Shown here one piece after another: positions 10,306 to 21,475 of a stretch of 64,000 nucleotides of DNA (position 1 is its first letter; every line of letters begins with the position of its first letter). The notes under the pieces are model-generated. The model was not told the origin of the DNA. It saw only the letters and a program-made list of their open reading frames with translations, and did no database searches. Origin of the DNA: Guyanagaster necrorhizus (lineage: Eukaryota; Basidiomycota; Agaricomycetes; Agaricales; Physalacriaceae); the NCBI RefSeq assembly GCF_019112545.1, contig NW_025064904.1, positions 124,001-188,000 on the forward strand, read 5' to 3'. A program made the translations under genes and the position numbers.

Positions 10306-13300
10306 ATGGACGATCGTCCTCACAAGCCTCACCGGCCTGCGCAATCTGGCTCCAAGGCTGATAAAAAAGACAAAGGAAAGGGGAAGGAAAAGCAGCATGG
10401 CTTCAATGAAAAGGTGTGCACACTTACTTCTTTTCGAAATCGTAGCTGAATGCTTTTCTTAGGCTTTTGCCCCAAGATCGGGCCGTCGGGCTGACCGTCA
10501 AGGGAGACGAAACGCTGAGCGCGACCAAACACGACTACATGTTCCTCTTGTGAACAGGACGCCAGACGACGAACCCCCTCCCATTATTATCGCCATTGTA
10601 GGACCGCCTGGAGTTGGCAAAACTACACTTTTGAAAAGTCTTGTTCGTCGGTACACAAAACAGACTTTGCACGAAGCCAAGGGACCTATCACTGTCGTCA
10701 GCGGGAAGAAAAAGAGACTCACTTTCATTGAGTGCAACAATGACCTCAATAGCATGATCGACGTTGGCAAGATTGCCGACCTTGTTCTGCTCATGATTGA
10801 CGGTTCTTTTGGTTTCGAAATGGTCTGTGATTTTATCAATGCACCATTTCAGTGACTTAGATTAATATATATAGGAAGCCTTCGAATTCTTGAATGTACT
10901 CCAATCGCATGGTTTTCCCAAAGTCATCGGCATACTCACACATCTTGACCTCATCAGAAAAGCTGCCACTCTGAAGGATACGAAGAAAGCTCTGAAAAAA
11001 AGGTTTTGGACAGAGATATATCAGGGCGCCAAATTGTTCTATCTGTCCGGTGTCTTGAACGGTAGATATCCCGACAGCGAGATTCTCAACCTTTCTCGAT
11101 TCGTCAGCGTCATGAAATTCCGTCCTTTAGTCTTCCGTAACACCCACCCTTACCTTCTCGCTGACCGAATCGAAGACCTTACTCCCCGTGAACAAATACG
11201 AACATCGAAAGGGAAATGCGACCGGACAGTCACGGTATATGGGTACGTGCGTGGGACCAACCTCCGGATGGGCACAAAGGTGCATATACCGGGTGTCGGC
11301 GACCTGGACATGAAGGGTGTCTCCATCCTAGGTGACCCATGTCCAATGCCAGACGCTGACTCTGAGAAACGGCGGAAACTCAGCGAAAAGAAGAAGCTTC
11401 TGGTACACGCTCCTATGAGTGATGTTGGAGGCGTAATGTATGACAAGGATGCAGTTTATATCAATGTTCCCGGAAGTTTTACAAGGGGTAACACTAATGG
11501 TGAGGTTGCTACTATCTCACCTTTCATCAACTACACTCATGAAATGCGTAGTTCTGCAAGGCGAGGGGGAGCAAATGGTGATGGACCTGCAAGATGCCAG
11601 CGCAACTCTTGAAGACGCTGTCGCTCAAAGCCAGATTCGTCTCTTCGGATCTTCTTCGAAGCATCTTGGTGTGGCCGTTACTGTCAATCAGGACGACGGT
11701 GAAGACACTGAGGATTATGAAGAAGATGATGAAGTGGAAGAGGAAGAAGATGGTGAAGAAGAAGATGACGATGATGAACTAGATGACGATGATGACAACC
11801 CTAGCGACCACGACGAAGTGCAAGACGTCTCACGAGATCCTAGGAATACCGGTCGTGTGTCGCTGCGTACGGTCGCACGTAGCCTTCCTGCATCTAGCAA
11901 GAAAGGTCGAGGAGGCGTGGAGTATGCGGATAGCGACTCTGATCTAGGGGAGGAGGAAGAGGGAGGCTTGGGAACTTTAGGAAAACGGGTCAGGCATGAA
12001 CACGAAGCAGATGATCATGACATCCCTAGCGATAAAGACGGAATGAATGAGGATGAGGTAGACGACGTTCCAAAATGGAAGGAAAATCTCCTCACTAGGG
12101 CCAAGGAAACGCTTTCCAAGGGGGGAAGACGGAAGGATTGGACGAACCTCATCTACTCCAGCTCACTGACTCCTCTGGAAATACTTCACGGTGCCTCGTC
12201 ACCGGCTCAAGAACAGGAAATCGACGAAGACGACGACGATTTTTTTAAGTTGAGCAAGCCAGATCCTATATCTACAGATGAAGACATCGACAAAACCGAG
12301 TGGAATGTAGAGCCTGAAGATCTAGATCGCTGGAAAGAGGAGAATGTGTTGGACTCCATTCGCGGATTGTTTATCACCGGCGGGGAAGCTCGAGGGGACG
12401 AAGGAGAAGAGGGAGAAGACGGGTATGAAGATTCGCACGGAGAGCTCGATGATGATATACCCGCAGAAGATGAACCATCCGCTTCGAAAGAAGAGCCTTC
12501 GCATTCAGCCACGCTTGCTGCAAAGAAGGAAGCTCTGAAGCGCAAATTTGATGAGCAGTACGACGACCCGGAAGCATCGAAACTTGATTTCTATGACGAA
12601 AAGAAAGAGGAGATAGCCAGACAGCTCCAGCTCAATAAGGCGGAGTTCGAAGGAGTCAGTGCAGAGTCGCGGGCACTGGTGGAGGGTTATCGGCCTGGTG
12701 CTTATGTTCGCATCGAGTTAACAAATGTGCCCTGCGAGATGATTGAACACTTCGATCCCTCGTATCCCATCATTGTCGGCGGTCTTCTACCGGCTGAAGA
12801 GAGATTCGGATTCGTTCAAGTTAGGCTTAAACGCCATCGATGGTTCGTCAGGACCCTTAAGACGAACGACCCTCTTATTTTCTCCATCGGTTGGCGTCGC
12901 TTCCAATCTGTCCCCATATATTCCCTCGATGATCATTCCATTCGAATGCGTATGCTCAAGTATACTCCAGAGCATATGCATTGTTACGCGACATTCTACG
13001 GCCCGGTATCTCTGCCCAATACGGGCTTTTGCGCATTCAACTCTTTAGCCGGGGAGACATCAGGGTTTCGAGTATCGGCCACAGGCGTCGTTCTCGACAT
13101 TGATCGGTCAGTCAAGATCGTCAAGAAGATCAAGCTGACCGGTGTCCCGTTCAAGATATACAAGAACACAGCGTTTATTAAAGACATGTTCAATTCTGCC
13201 CTTGAGGTGGCCAAATTTGAGGGAGCCAACATCAGGACGGTTTCTGGCATTCGAGGGCAAGTAAAGAAGGCTTTCTCCAAACCAGAGGGCACGTTCCGAG

Positions 13301-13943
13301 CTACATTTGAAGATAAGATTCTCAAAAGTGGTACGTAGGAATCGATGTTATCAAAATGCTTTTCTAAACCTCTATTTTAGACATTGTCTTTTTGCGAGCA
13401 TGGTATTCAATACAGCCTAGGAAATATTACAACCCAGTCACATCATTATTGCTGTCAGATAAGGCGCATTGGTTCGGCATGCGTCTCACTGGCCAAATAC
13501 GTCGAGATGAAGGCCTTCAGACGCCTTCAAACCCTGACTCCAAATATCGAAAGATCGGAAGACCGGCCCGGAGATTCAATCCTCTTTTTGTTCCGAAGAA
13601 ATTGCAGGCGGCACTTCCTTATGCTTCTAAGCCCAAGAAAATGAGCAGCCAACGGAAACAGACGTATCTGCAGAAACGGGCCGTCGTCATGGAACCGGAG
13701 GAGCGAAAAGCAATGGCTCTGCTCCAGCAGATGCGTGCTTTACGGAAAGACCAGGTGGCGAGGAGAAAGGATAAGAAGACTGAGAGGAGGGCTATTCATC
13801 AGAAGAAGGCTGAGAAAGAGGAGTCCAGGAGGAACGACAAAGAGAAAGAGAAGCGGAAAGACCACATGCGAGTGGCCGGTCAAAAATCTAAAAGACAGAC
13901 AGACCTGGAAGAGGGTAGATCAAGGAAACGTCGCAAAACATAA
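10306..13943 (+). CDS. BMS1: Ribosome biogenesis GTPase BMS1
   Basis: Essential nucleolar GTPase of the small-subunit processome, which works with Rcl1 in 18S rRNA maturation. The N-terminus is basic ([20 protein letters not shown]) and followed by a P-loop, [20 protein letters not shown], near residue 80. Then come [20 protein letters not shown], the switch-like [20 protein letters not shown] and the G4-like ILTHLDLI. Next is the AARP2CN domain ([13 protein letters not shown] region with [20 protein letters not shown]), a very acidic linker around 11690-12080, and the BMS1/TSR1 C-terminal domain ([20 protein letters not shown] through [20 protein letters not shown]). The basic tail ends RSRKRRKT. 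There are four or five short introns, giving about 1,120 residues, near the usual length. An apparent break near 11490-11550 is an intron joining GSFTRGNTN to [13 protein letters not shown]. Confidence 0.95.
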
Positions 13944-14420
13944 CGTTTCGCTTTGCCTTTTGATCTTTCTTTCTGCTTGTTACTCCAGTTATGTTACAAA
14001 GACTGGCGCTCGAATGATTTGACTGCCAACTTCCACTTTCCAATTAGAAATCACTGTCAAAAGTATGCTTATGATCGAACAATCTCAGATCCACGGATAA
14101 CTCCTTCCTATCGCTCAACTTTTCTGCCCTGTATGTCGGACTTGCTCGCAATATGATAGGTAGATGCCACTTTCCTCCTGCCTGCCTAAGGTCGTGCTCT
14201 GCTTCTTCGACTTTGTGATAAGGACTTAGTCCACTGATCCTATACATCGGAAGTAAGTGGGCCTCAAGTTCTTATCTTGTCCTATCACGCGCATGCCGGC
14301 TTTTTTCTGTATGCTTTGCCACCGTCCCCTGCAACCTGTCCCTGCATCTGATCTTTGAATATATACTGGAGCTGGGAACTTTGATAAACCTCACGAATTC
14401 GGACCCGTTAGGCGCTCAGC
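13944..14420. other. Intergenic region BMS1 / NCS1 permease
   Basis: 477 bp with no supportable gene. It should contain the BMS1 3' end and the permease promoter; an AT-rich run (GAATATATACTGG) near 14357 could serve as a TATA element. Confidence 0.4.
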
Positions 14421-16593
14421 ATGTCGCGGTTCCTCTACAAACTGAATGAAGCAGTTAAGCTCCATGGCGACGAAGAAAAGCATAAGACTGATGCTTGGTG
14501 CAATCGGGACTTAGTGCCTATGCCTCCCAGTCGGCGTACATGGGGGCTCATGGAATACTATGGCTACTGGTCTCTGTGTTCCCTGAACGTATGTTATGTT
14601 CTCTATTTTTACACACATGTTCCCTGTTCTCTAATTAACGGTGTTAACGTTTAACTACTCTATCTAGGTCTCGACGTGGCAGATTCCTAACACTTATCTC
14701 ACCGCGGGGCTGTCAGTGGGACAATCAATGGGTGTCATTTTGGTTTGTCGTTTCGTCATTGGATTTTTCTCCACCGTCATTGCTTGGTGTGGCCTTCGTT
14801 GGCATATCGGGTTCACAATTCAAAATCGGTACGGCATTCTAAGTTTCAATCATATTCACCCCAGCGCCTGATCCCACTGTGGCAAGGTATTCATGGGGCA
14901 TGCGAGGGAGTTATTTGCCTCTTTTGCAGCGAGTGTTGCTCAACTTTATTTGGAACGCCATTCAATGTTGGAACGGCGGTAAGCTGGTAACTGTCTGTAT
15001 TACTGCAGTTATACCGAAATTTGCGAACTTGCCGAATCGTACGCTGATTTGCTTTCTTAACCATTCCAATTTTATCAGATTGTCTCTTTAGATCTACCGG
15101 CTGGTTTTCCCGCCACGTCGTCTGAGATGGTTGGGTTCTTTGTCTTCTGGCTCTGTTCCGTGCCGTTCTTGTATTTGCCTCCCGAGAAATTTCGCCGGCC
15201 CTTCCAGATCACCTGCGTATACTGCGCTATTGGGATGATATGCATGCGTGCGTGATTAGTAGTAGTCTTCATCATCTGGTAGCCGTGATCTGATCCCAAT
15301 AATCAGTGATATGGTCCTTGGCGATAGCCAAAGGCGTGGGTCCAGTATTCCACTCTTCCCAGGCCACCAGTTCTTCGTCATGGTCTGTCTCATGGATCTT
15401 CATGAGTTGCATAAACTCTGGCGTGGGTAGCACGGCCGCAGGCATGACTAATGGCTCGGACTTCTCTCGTTACAGCAAATCGAGATGGGGTTACGTCCTG
15501 GGCTCAAATTCCAGTATTTTCATAACTGCCACTCTGGTCAGTTTTGTTGGTCTCGTAGTTACATCCGCATGTCAGCAGATCTACGGCGAGATTTACTGGA
15601 ACCCGCCCGATCTCCTCATGCGAATGATGGAGTCCGGACAAGGAAGCAGCAAAGCAAGGGCTGGCGTATTCTTCCTCTCACTTGGTTTTGCTTTGACGGT
15701 AAGGATTATACCATGATAAGAATATATCGTCCTCTAATGGTTATCTAACGACAATCAGTCTGGATTTGAGAATATTTGTGGTAACGCTGTGGCCGGAGGC
15801 GTAGATCTCTCGGGCGTCTTTCCTCGCTATATCAATATCCGCCGAGGAGCCCTGATTACTTTCGTTGCTGCGTGGATTTGCCAGCCATGGCAGCTCATCA
15901 ACCGGGCCGACACGTTTCTCAGCGTCCTCTCCTCCTTCTCAGTTTTCCTTGCGCCCATAATGGGGATTAGTGAGTCTACTTAACTAAACTCACATCCGCT
16001 AGTTTTAAAATACCGAACTCAAGTGTGCTGTGACTACTACGTCCTCAGAAGAATGCGGGTCAAGCTGAGGTATATTATTTTGATGTGGACCGATACGGTT
16101 GTCACTAATCTTGGCATGCAGCGACCTTTATGATCTCCATGGTTCATATTACTATACGTGGGGTTTTAATCTCAGGACTATTCCCGTGTGGATGGCTGGT
16201 TGGGCTCCAACAGTTGGTGGACTGAGTTACGTTGCGAGCGGGGACGAAAGTGGTCCCAGAGCCTTGTACGAAATGTATTATTGCTCCTTTTTTCTTGGTG
16301 AGTATGACGCTGCATTGCTTTTCTAGTGTGATTTTCTCATTCGTTTCTCGACCAAAGGTTTCGGTATCTCATTTATCCTATTTTATATCATCAACACGAT
16401 CTTTCCTCCAGGAAACTTCGGAGAGATCGACGAAGTCGATTACTTTGGGACATTCACGCCGGCGGAGGCTCGAAAATTGGGTATTGTTCCTCATGCGGCA
16501 GGAAGCGTTGCTTCAGACATTGAGAAAAACAAGAGTTCAGTCATTGTCGGAGTGGATGAGGTCAAGTCTGATGTGTTCAACCGTGCACTGTAG
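14421..16593 (+). CDS. NCS1 family nucleobase/allantoin-type permease
   Basis: Plasma-membrane proton symporter of the NCS1 family (uracil, allantoin, cytosine-purine or thiamine-type substrates). The spliced protein reads MSRFLYKLNEAVKLHGDEEK, then the family entry motif NRDLVPMPPSRRTWG, then TM1 joined across an intron as SLN/VSTWQIPNTYLTAGLSVGQS. Further blocks are NRYSWGMRGSYLPLLQRVLL with NAIQCWNGG, then NHLPAGFPATSSEMVGFFVF, LYLPPEKFRRPF, AGMTNGSDFSRYSKSRWGYV and a TM block ending FPRYINIRRGALITFVAAWI. The cytosolic tail ends ..VKSDVFNRAL. I checked the introns that look like frame breaks: 'NR' plus phase-2 joining to YSWGM, 'N' plus CAT joining to HLPAG, and an acceptor before IWSLAIAKGVG. 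All resolve in frame, so the gene looks functional. Substrate cannot be read from sequence; the Fur/uracil-allantoin branch is the best guess. Confidence 0.88.
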
Positions 16594-16889
16594 AATGCTC
16601 CTTGTTGGGATTTTGCTGGAAAGTTCTAGAAAGGGCAATCCGGCATCATGCTGAGAGTTGATGAGAGAAAGAGAAAATTGTAGTAAATTCTAAACATAAG
16701 CCTGGAGAGTATAAATACAAGCTTTGTAGGAGCTGTAGAATAAGAAGTTCATTCTTTCTGGCCTTACCAGCCTGGAGTCTACCCTGTGCAACACCGAGGA
16801 CTTCCAACACTCCTTGAGGTTCCTCGCATGTATGACTTTTGCATAGGTCTGGTGCTTATCACTCGTATTACCATGCCAGTCTTACAGAC

Positions 16890-16917
16890 CTTGAAGCTTG
16901 AAGCTTGAAGCTTGAAG
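16890..16917 (+). repeat. Tandem repeat (CTTGAAG)x4
   Basis: Four perfect, contiguous copies of CTTGAAG (28 bp), in non-coding sequence between the permease and HUT1. Confidence 0.9.
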
Positions 16918-17010
16918 GCCTAAGCCTTGACATATGACAAGCCGAGTTTGGGCCGAGTCTCAGGGTCGAGGCGTAGTTTTAAGTGCCGTTCGAACTTGAA
17001 ACTCCTAAGG

Positions 17011-17018
17011 TTAGGGTT
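17011..17018 (+). promoter_or_regulatory. Telobox (TTAGGGTT) upstream of HUT1
   Basis: TTAGGGTT inside GGTTAGGGTTAC, about 200 bp upstream of the HUT1 start. It is a single unit, so weaker than the other two teloboxes in the window. Confidence 0.35.
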
Positions 17019-17214
17019 ACACGTCCTGGACACGTCGCCGCTGGAACAGCCATGAACTCTATATTTAACCATCGCCAAGGACCGTCAATATCCTAAGTTT
17101 TCTTCAAGCCACCTCGAACTTCACTGGTGCTTTCTGTTTCCTTCTTCAAGGGACATTCTCTCTTTTCTTTTCTTTTGTCGGGGTCGTTATACCCGTGTCG
17201 TTATATCGCATACC

Positions 17215-18667
17215 ATGTCGTTCGTGAGGTATGTGCCAGGCCCAGTGCACTTGAACTATCTCATCGGTCATTTTAGGCTGGCCCTGTGTGTTGTAGGGGT
17301 ATACTCCATGTTCTTGGTGCGTCTTACCGGTTTGGGTGTTTGCCTCCTCTGATGCCTTTCTAGCTTTGGGCCATTGCTCAAGAGCGATGTAAGTGTCATC
17401 GTGTCGAATTTTCTGGCGTAATCTGTTCTCACTGCGGTCTAGTATCTGTTCCATTTAAATCCATAGAAGACAACTCGTCCGCGAAATTCCAGTCGGCCAT
17501 CATCATTGGGACGTGTCAAAGCTTGTTGAGCTCTATATCCGCCCTATTATACATTCTCCTTCGTCGGAACCCTTCACAGACTCTGTCTCAAAGTCTCGGC
17601 CTAGAAACAAAGAGCCAGCCGTTATCGAACGGTGTAGCAGCTTCCAATGGTGACGCTCATCACAACGGGAACGCCCACCACAAAGGAAGCCCCTATCACA
17701 AGCAGTCGACGCGATTTTCTCGGAAGGCCCTCCTCGTCCGATATCTTCAGTGTTCCGCCTTCATCACCGCCGCGGCACCTTTCGGCTTCGCTGCTCTCTC
17801 TTACATCTCTTACCCTGCGATGGTACTGGGAAAATCATGCAAGTTGGTTCCCGTCATGATCATGAATGTTGTCTTATACCGTCGTCGTTTCGCTCCTCAC
17901 AAATATCTTGTCGTGTTCATGGTCACGACCGGAATCACCGTTTTCATGAGCATGGGCAACGATCAAGGCAAGGGCAACCACAAATCTGCTGCGTTGGAGG
18001 AGATCTCGCCCTATGCCAACATCATAGGAATCACATACTTGCTCATCAATCTTGCTTTGGATGGTGCTGTCAACTCTACCCAGGATGAAATTTTTGCGAG
18101 GCACAAGGTTACAGGCCAGCAGATGATGTTTTGGATCAATGTTTTCTGCACATTGATCACGACGTTCTTGTCCCTGCTCCCACTTCCTCATATTCCCGTC
18201 ATTCATCCATCGGCCGGGGGACGGAGTGAGCTGATGGAGGCTCTGGCCTTCATTCGAGCACACCCCTCCATCGTGACTCCTCTGGCTCAGTTCGCCCTTA
18301 CTGGCGCTCTAGGCCAGCTATTCATTTTCGAAACGCTTCAACACTTTGGATCTCTCACTCTTGTGTAGGTTTTCTTTTCAATTTCACTGGCTAGCCTGAC
18401 ACGCATTTGCATGAAAGAACTATTACATTGACACGAAAACTTTTCACGATGCTATTGTCAGTCGTGGTGTATAATCACAGTCTCACAGCTGGACAGTGGC
18501 TTGGCGCTGCCATAGTATTCACCGGAATATCTGTCGAAGCGTTTGTCAAACGTAAAGGTGTGTATTATATTTGTTGCACATTAACTTACTTACTAAATTG
18601 CAAAACAGATATCCATGCTAGACGAGTGATCGAAGAGAAGGAAAAGCCCAAACTCAAGGCTCTATAG
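17215..18667 (+). CDS. HUT1: UDP-galactose/nucleotide-sugar transporter HUT1 (SLC35B family)
   Basis: ER multi-pass nucleotide-sugar transporter, probably carrying UDP-sugars or ATP in support of glycosylation and folding. The start was reassembled from small exons: ATG at 17215 gives MSFV, then [22 protein letters not shown] and [20 protein letters not shown]. The long exon contains HUT1 hallmarks: [20 protein letters not shown], then [20 protein letters not shown] with [33 protein letters not shown], and [20 protein letters not shown] joined to [20 protein letters not shown]. It ends [11 protein letters not shown], with about 400 residues in all. A His-rich cytosolic or luminal insert ([17 protein letters not shown]) lies after the second membrane segment. 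All key SLC35B blocks are intact. Confidence 0.92.
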
Positions 18668-18763
18668 AAATATGCCAAAAATGGGAGGAGCAACCTAGGG
18701 CTTTGAAATCGGAAATACAGAGGGAATGATAGAGACAGAAGGTTCATGACGGGGATGCGATGA

Positions 18764-19791
18764 CTACGATATCTCCATCGCGTTTGGGTCATAGCTGCTA
18801 CCGTTGTTTTCAACTAGTGTTCGTTTACGATCCATTCGGTCTTCATCCCTAGCATAATTGGCTCAGTTCAGCTGTATACTGATATCGGGAGATGATTTAC
18901 CCTGGATCATCACCATCGTCGTCCTCCTCCCTCTTCCTTCGTGATACTCCGTTATTACGAGTAGGATAGGATGACACCGCTTGATTTGCTCGGTAGATTG
19001 CTTCGTATTCCTGCATGAGATTAAATCGATGATCAACTCACGCGTAGAAGTTGCATACTTTGAGCTGGGTCAGGAACCCGCCATTTGGAGAGATACAATA
19101 GCGCCGATTCTGTACCATGTGAAGGGCATCCTCCCATGAAAGTTGGTAGTGTTGCATGACGAACATTACTACGAAGGCAGGAGAGATGCTAATGCCACCT
19201 ATTACATAGATTAGACCAATGGTGAAAGATCCCGTCAGCGTACATACCATTGCAATGGACCAGCACCTTTCCTCCTCTCGCGATCGCATCATCGATGAAT
19301 TGTTTGGCTCTAAGAAATAAATGGAGTGTCGAGAAGGACACAGACTGAACGTACCGAGGAAAAAGGCGGATAAGATTCTGTTCCTCGCTGTCTTCGACGT
19401 CCAGCACGATATACTGAAAGTGATCCGGAAAACGCGGCTTGACAGAGAACGATTCCTTCACGTCGCGTATACACACACTTGGAGGTGAGGGTATGATTCA
19501 TCAGCTCAACATCTGCAGAGACACTCGGCCAGAACAAGCACATTACATGTGTGTTATTTGAAGCGCCTTGAGAGTATCGAAGGACTTTGAAACGACAAAG
19601 GGACCTAGCAAGAGACCTGGAAGGATTTCCTGGCATTCACGCCGCATCTCATACCTGGGAAGGGTCGGTTAATGGAGCCTGATGGGGCCTTGAAAGGTCG
19701 TACTGTACCTCCACTCGACGTCGGCAGGGCCCTGGATAACGTTGCGGAGCTGCTCCTCCGACAGAGGTCTGTTTGAGTAGTTCATGTCCAT
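18764..19791 (-). CDS. STYX-like dual-specificity pseudophosphatase
   Basis: Protein of about 230 residues with a dual-specificity phosphatase fold. It starts MDMNYSNRPLSEEQLRNVI and continues RYEMRRECQEILPGLLLGPF, ITHVMCVRDVKESFSVKPRF, then the loop FIDDAIARGGKVLVHCNGGI/SIS and PAFVVMFVMQHYQLSWEDAL. After that come RRYCISPNGGFLTQL and KEYEAIYRANQAV. The catalytic signature HCxxGxxR[ST] reads HCNGGISIS: Cys is present but the essential Arg is Ile (codon 19185-19187). Human STYX is also catalytically dead but has lost the Cys instead, and RRYCISPNGGF is close to its RRFCINPN block. The C-terminal exon gives DPGDEDRMDRKRTLVENN and stops at 18764-18766. Likely a phospho-binding adaptor. It is divergent from ZNG1, with 122 bp between starts. 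Confidence 0.85.
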
Positions 19792-19913
19792 AATGACGGG
19801 TAAGGAAAGGGAAAGGTTGCAATACAGAGGAAGGACCCTGACCGACTCGGACGCGTTGTGACTTTTATTACAAACACAATTGCTTCTTCGTCTTCCACCA
19901 TCTGACACCGGCA

Positions 19914-21335
19914 ATGGACCTCGACGACGAGATACCGTACGGCCTTTCGTCCTTCTGCGTTGCACACTGTCGTTATATTCGTTTCTAGGACACTTGTTGA
20001 GCACTCTAATGACAGGGTGCCGTTGACAATTATATGTGGATTTCTAGGCGCAGGAAAATCGACGTTGCTCAAGTGTGTTCCCGAAATTACTCCTCGACTG
20101 TCTGCCTGCCTAACAGATGGATAGGCGCATCTTGACCGAACGGCATGGATATCGCATCGCCGTCATCATGAATGAGTTTGGAGACACCGCTGTAAGTCGC
20201 ATCGTGTTGACTGTTCACCTTTCGACTTGAACTGAGGAATAGGATATTGAAGGTCGGCAATACATAGAACAATTGCATCGCACTCAACTTTCTTCTCTAT
20301 AGCAAAAACCATCAATGTATCCTCTCCAGACGACCCAACTGCCGAAGCGTCAGAAGAATTTCTCGAGCTGGCAAACGGATGTCTCTGTTGCAGCATCAAA
20401 GACGTAGGCATCGCAGCCATCGAGAAGCTGATGCAGCGTAAGGGTGCCTTTGACTACATATTGCTGGAAACGACTGGCTTAGCCGATCCTGGTCCAATTG
20501 CGTCTATGTTCTGGCAAAATGAGGAATTTGCTTCAGGAGTGGGCAAGGATATCGTGCTTGATGGCGTTGTATGCGTTGTAGATGCTTGCTTTGGTCAGAA
20601 AGTGAGTGCCTACATACTCCTTCCTAAAGGCCCCCCGGTCTGATCATATTCGTAGCAAATAGAGGAAGACGCTACTTATGACGAAATCGGAGAAAGCATA
20701 CGGTACGCTGCCTGAGTATCTGTGGTGGATTGCTTCTCATGTTCTCTAGGCAAATTGCAGGTTCCGACGTTATTCTTCTCAATAAAATAGACTTGGTCGA
20801 GCCTGTCGAAGCCGCACACCTCGAATCCGCAATACGCCAAATTAATCCAGCGGCACCTTTACATAAAACTGTGCGAGGCCAGCTTGATGTCGGGAGTATC
20901 GTGAACATCGAGGCATATTCTACTCGTCCCAAGTTTCCTGTACATGGGCATGACCACAACGCTATACGTGCCGGCCATGATCATTCCGAACAAAGTCACT
21001 ACGAACTCCGAGGCATTTCGAGTTTGCAGGTGACTTGCCCCACTCTGGGTCAGGAAAAAATGGATAAGTTAGATGCCTGGATTCGCTCGGTCCTGTGGGA
21101 GAATCAGCTCCCAGAAGGGACTCAGTCTTCAGAACTTCAGGTTTTACGCTGCAAAGGACTTGTCATCACTGATGCTGGGGATCAATATGTGTTACAGGGA
21201 GTGCGGAGTATGTACGATATGTCGTTGGTGGGGGAGGAAGTCGTCGGGGTTCCTGAGCAGGGGAAACTTGTATTCATTGGGAAAGGGTTGGATCTTGTCG
21301 TTAGAAAGAGCCTTGAGGACATCGTAAATTCATGA
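19914..21335 (+). CDS. ZNG1: Zinc-chaperone GTPase of the COG0523/CobW family
   Basis: Homolog of ZNG1/CBWD, a GTPase that delivers zinc to methionine aminopeptidase 1. Exon 1 gives MDLDDEIP and splices to [20 protein letters not shown] with the P-loop GAGKST, then [20 protein letters not shown]. Next come the invariant CxCC metal motif in [15 protein letters not shown], the Walker B/switch [25 protein letters not shown] and the G4 motif LLNKIDLVE. The C-terminal domain has a His-rich stretch, [19 protein letters not shown], and ends KSLEDIVNS. There are about five introns and 385 residues. The acceptor before KRIL lies after ..GGATAG, not the earlier CAG, because only that one keeps the frame. 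MDLDDEIP resembles the N-terminus of known homologs, supporting this start. Confidence 0.92.
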
Positions 21336-21475
21336 AAACTGTATTTTTTTCGATGATCTATGCTGTCTCGCACAAAGGACAATGGCTGGCTCGTGGCATA
21401 GACCTCGATCAAAGGTCTTTGACAGATTCACATGTACACAGCCACATCGTTTCACCTTTGTGCGCCTACTGCGTC

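Larger units (their letters stand above)
16594..17214. other. Intergenic region NCS1 permease / HUT1
   Basis: 621 bp without a supportable gene. It contains a perfect 7-bp tandem repeat, a telobox and the HUT1 promoter. Confidence 0.45.

Noticed and set aside
11715..11900. Minus-strand poly-Ser frame opposite BMS1
   Set aside because: It is the antisense of the Asp/Glu-rich linker of BMS1 (GAA/GAT repeats), so it is open by composition only.
14820..15305. Apparent frame breaks in the NCS1 permease
   Set aside because: All resolve by introns that join NRYSWGM, NHLPAGF and MLIWSLA, so it is not a pseudogene.
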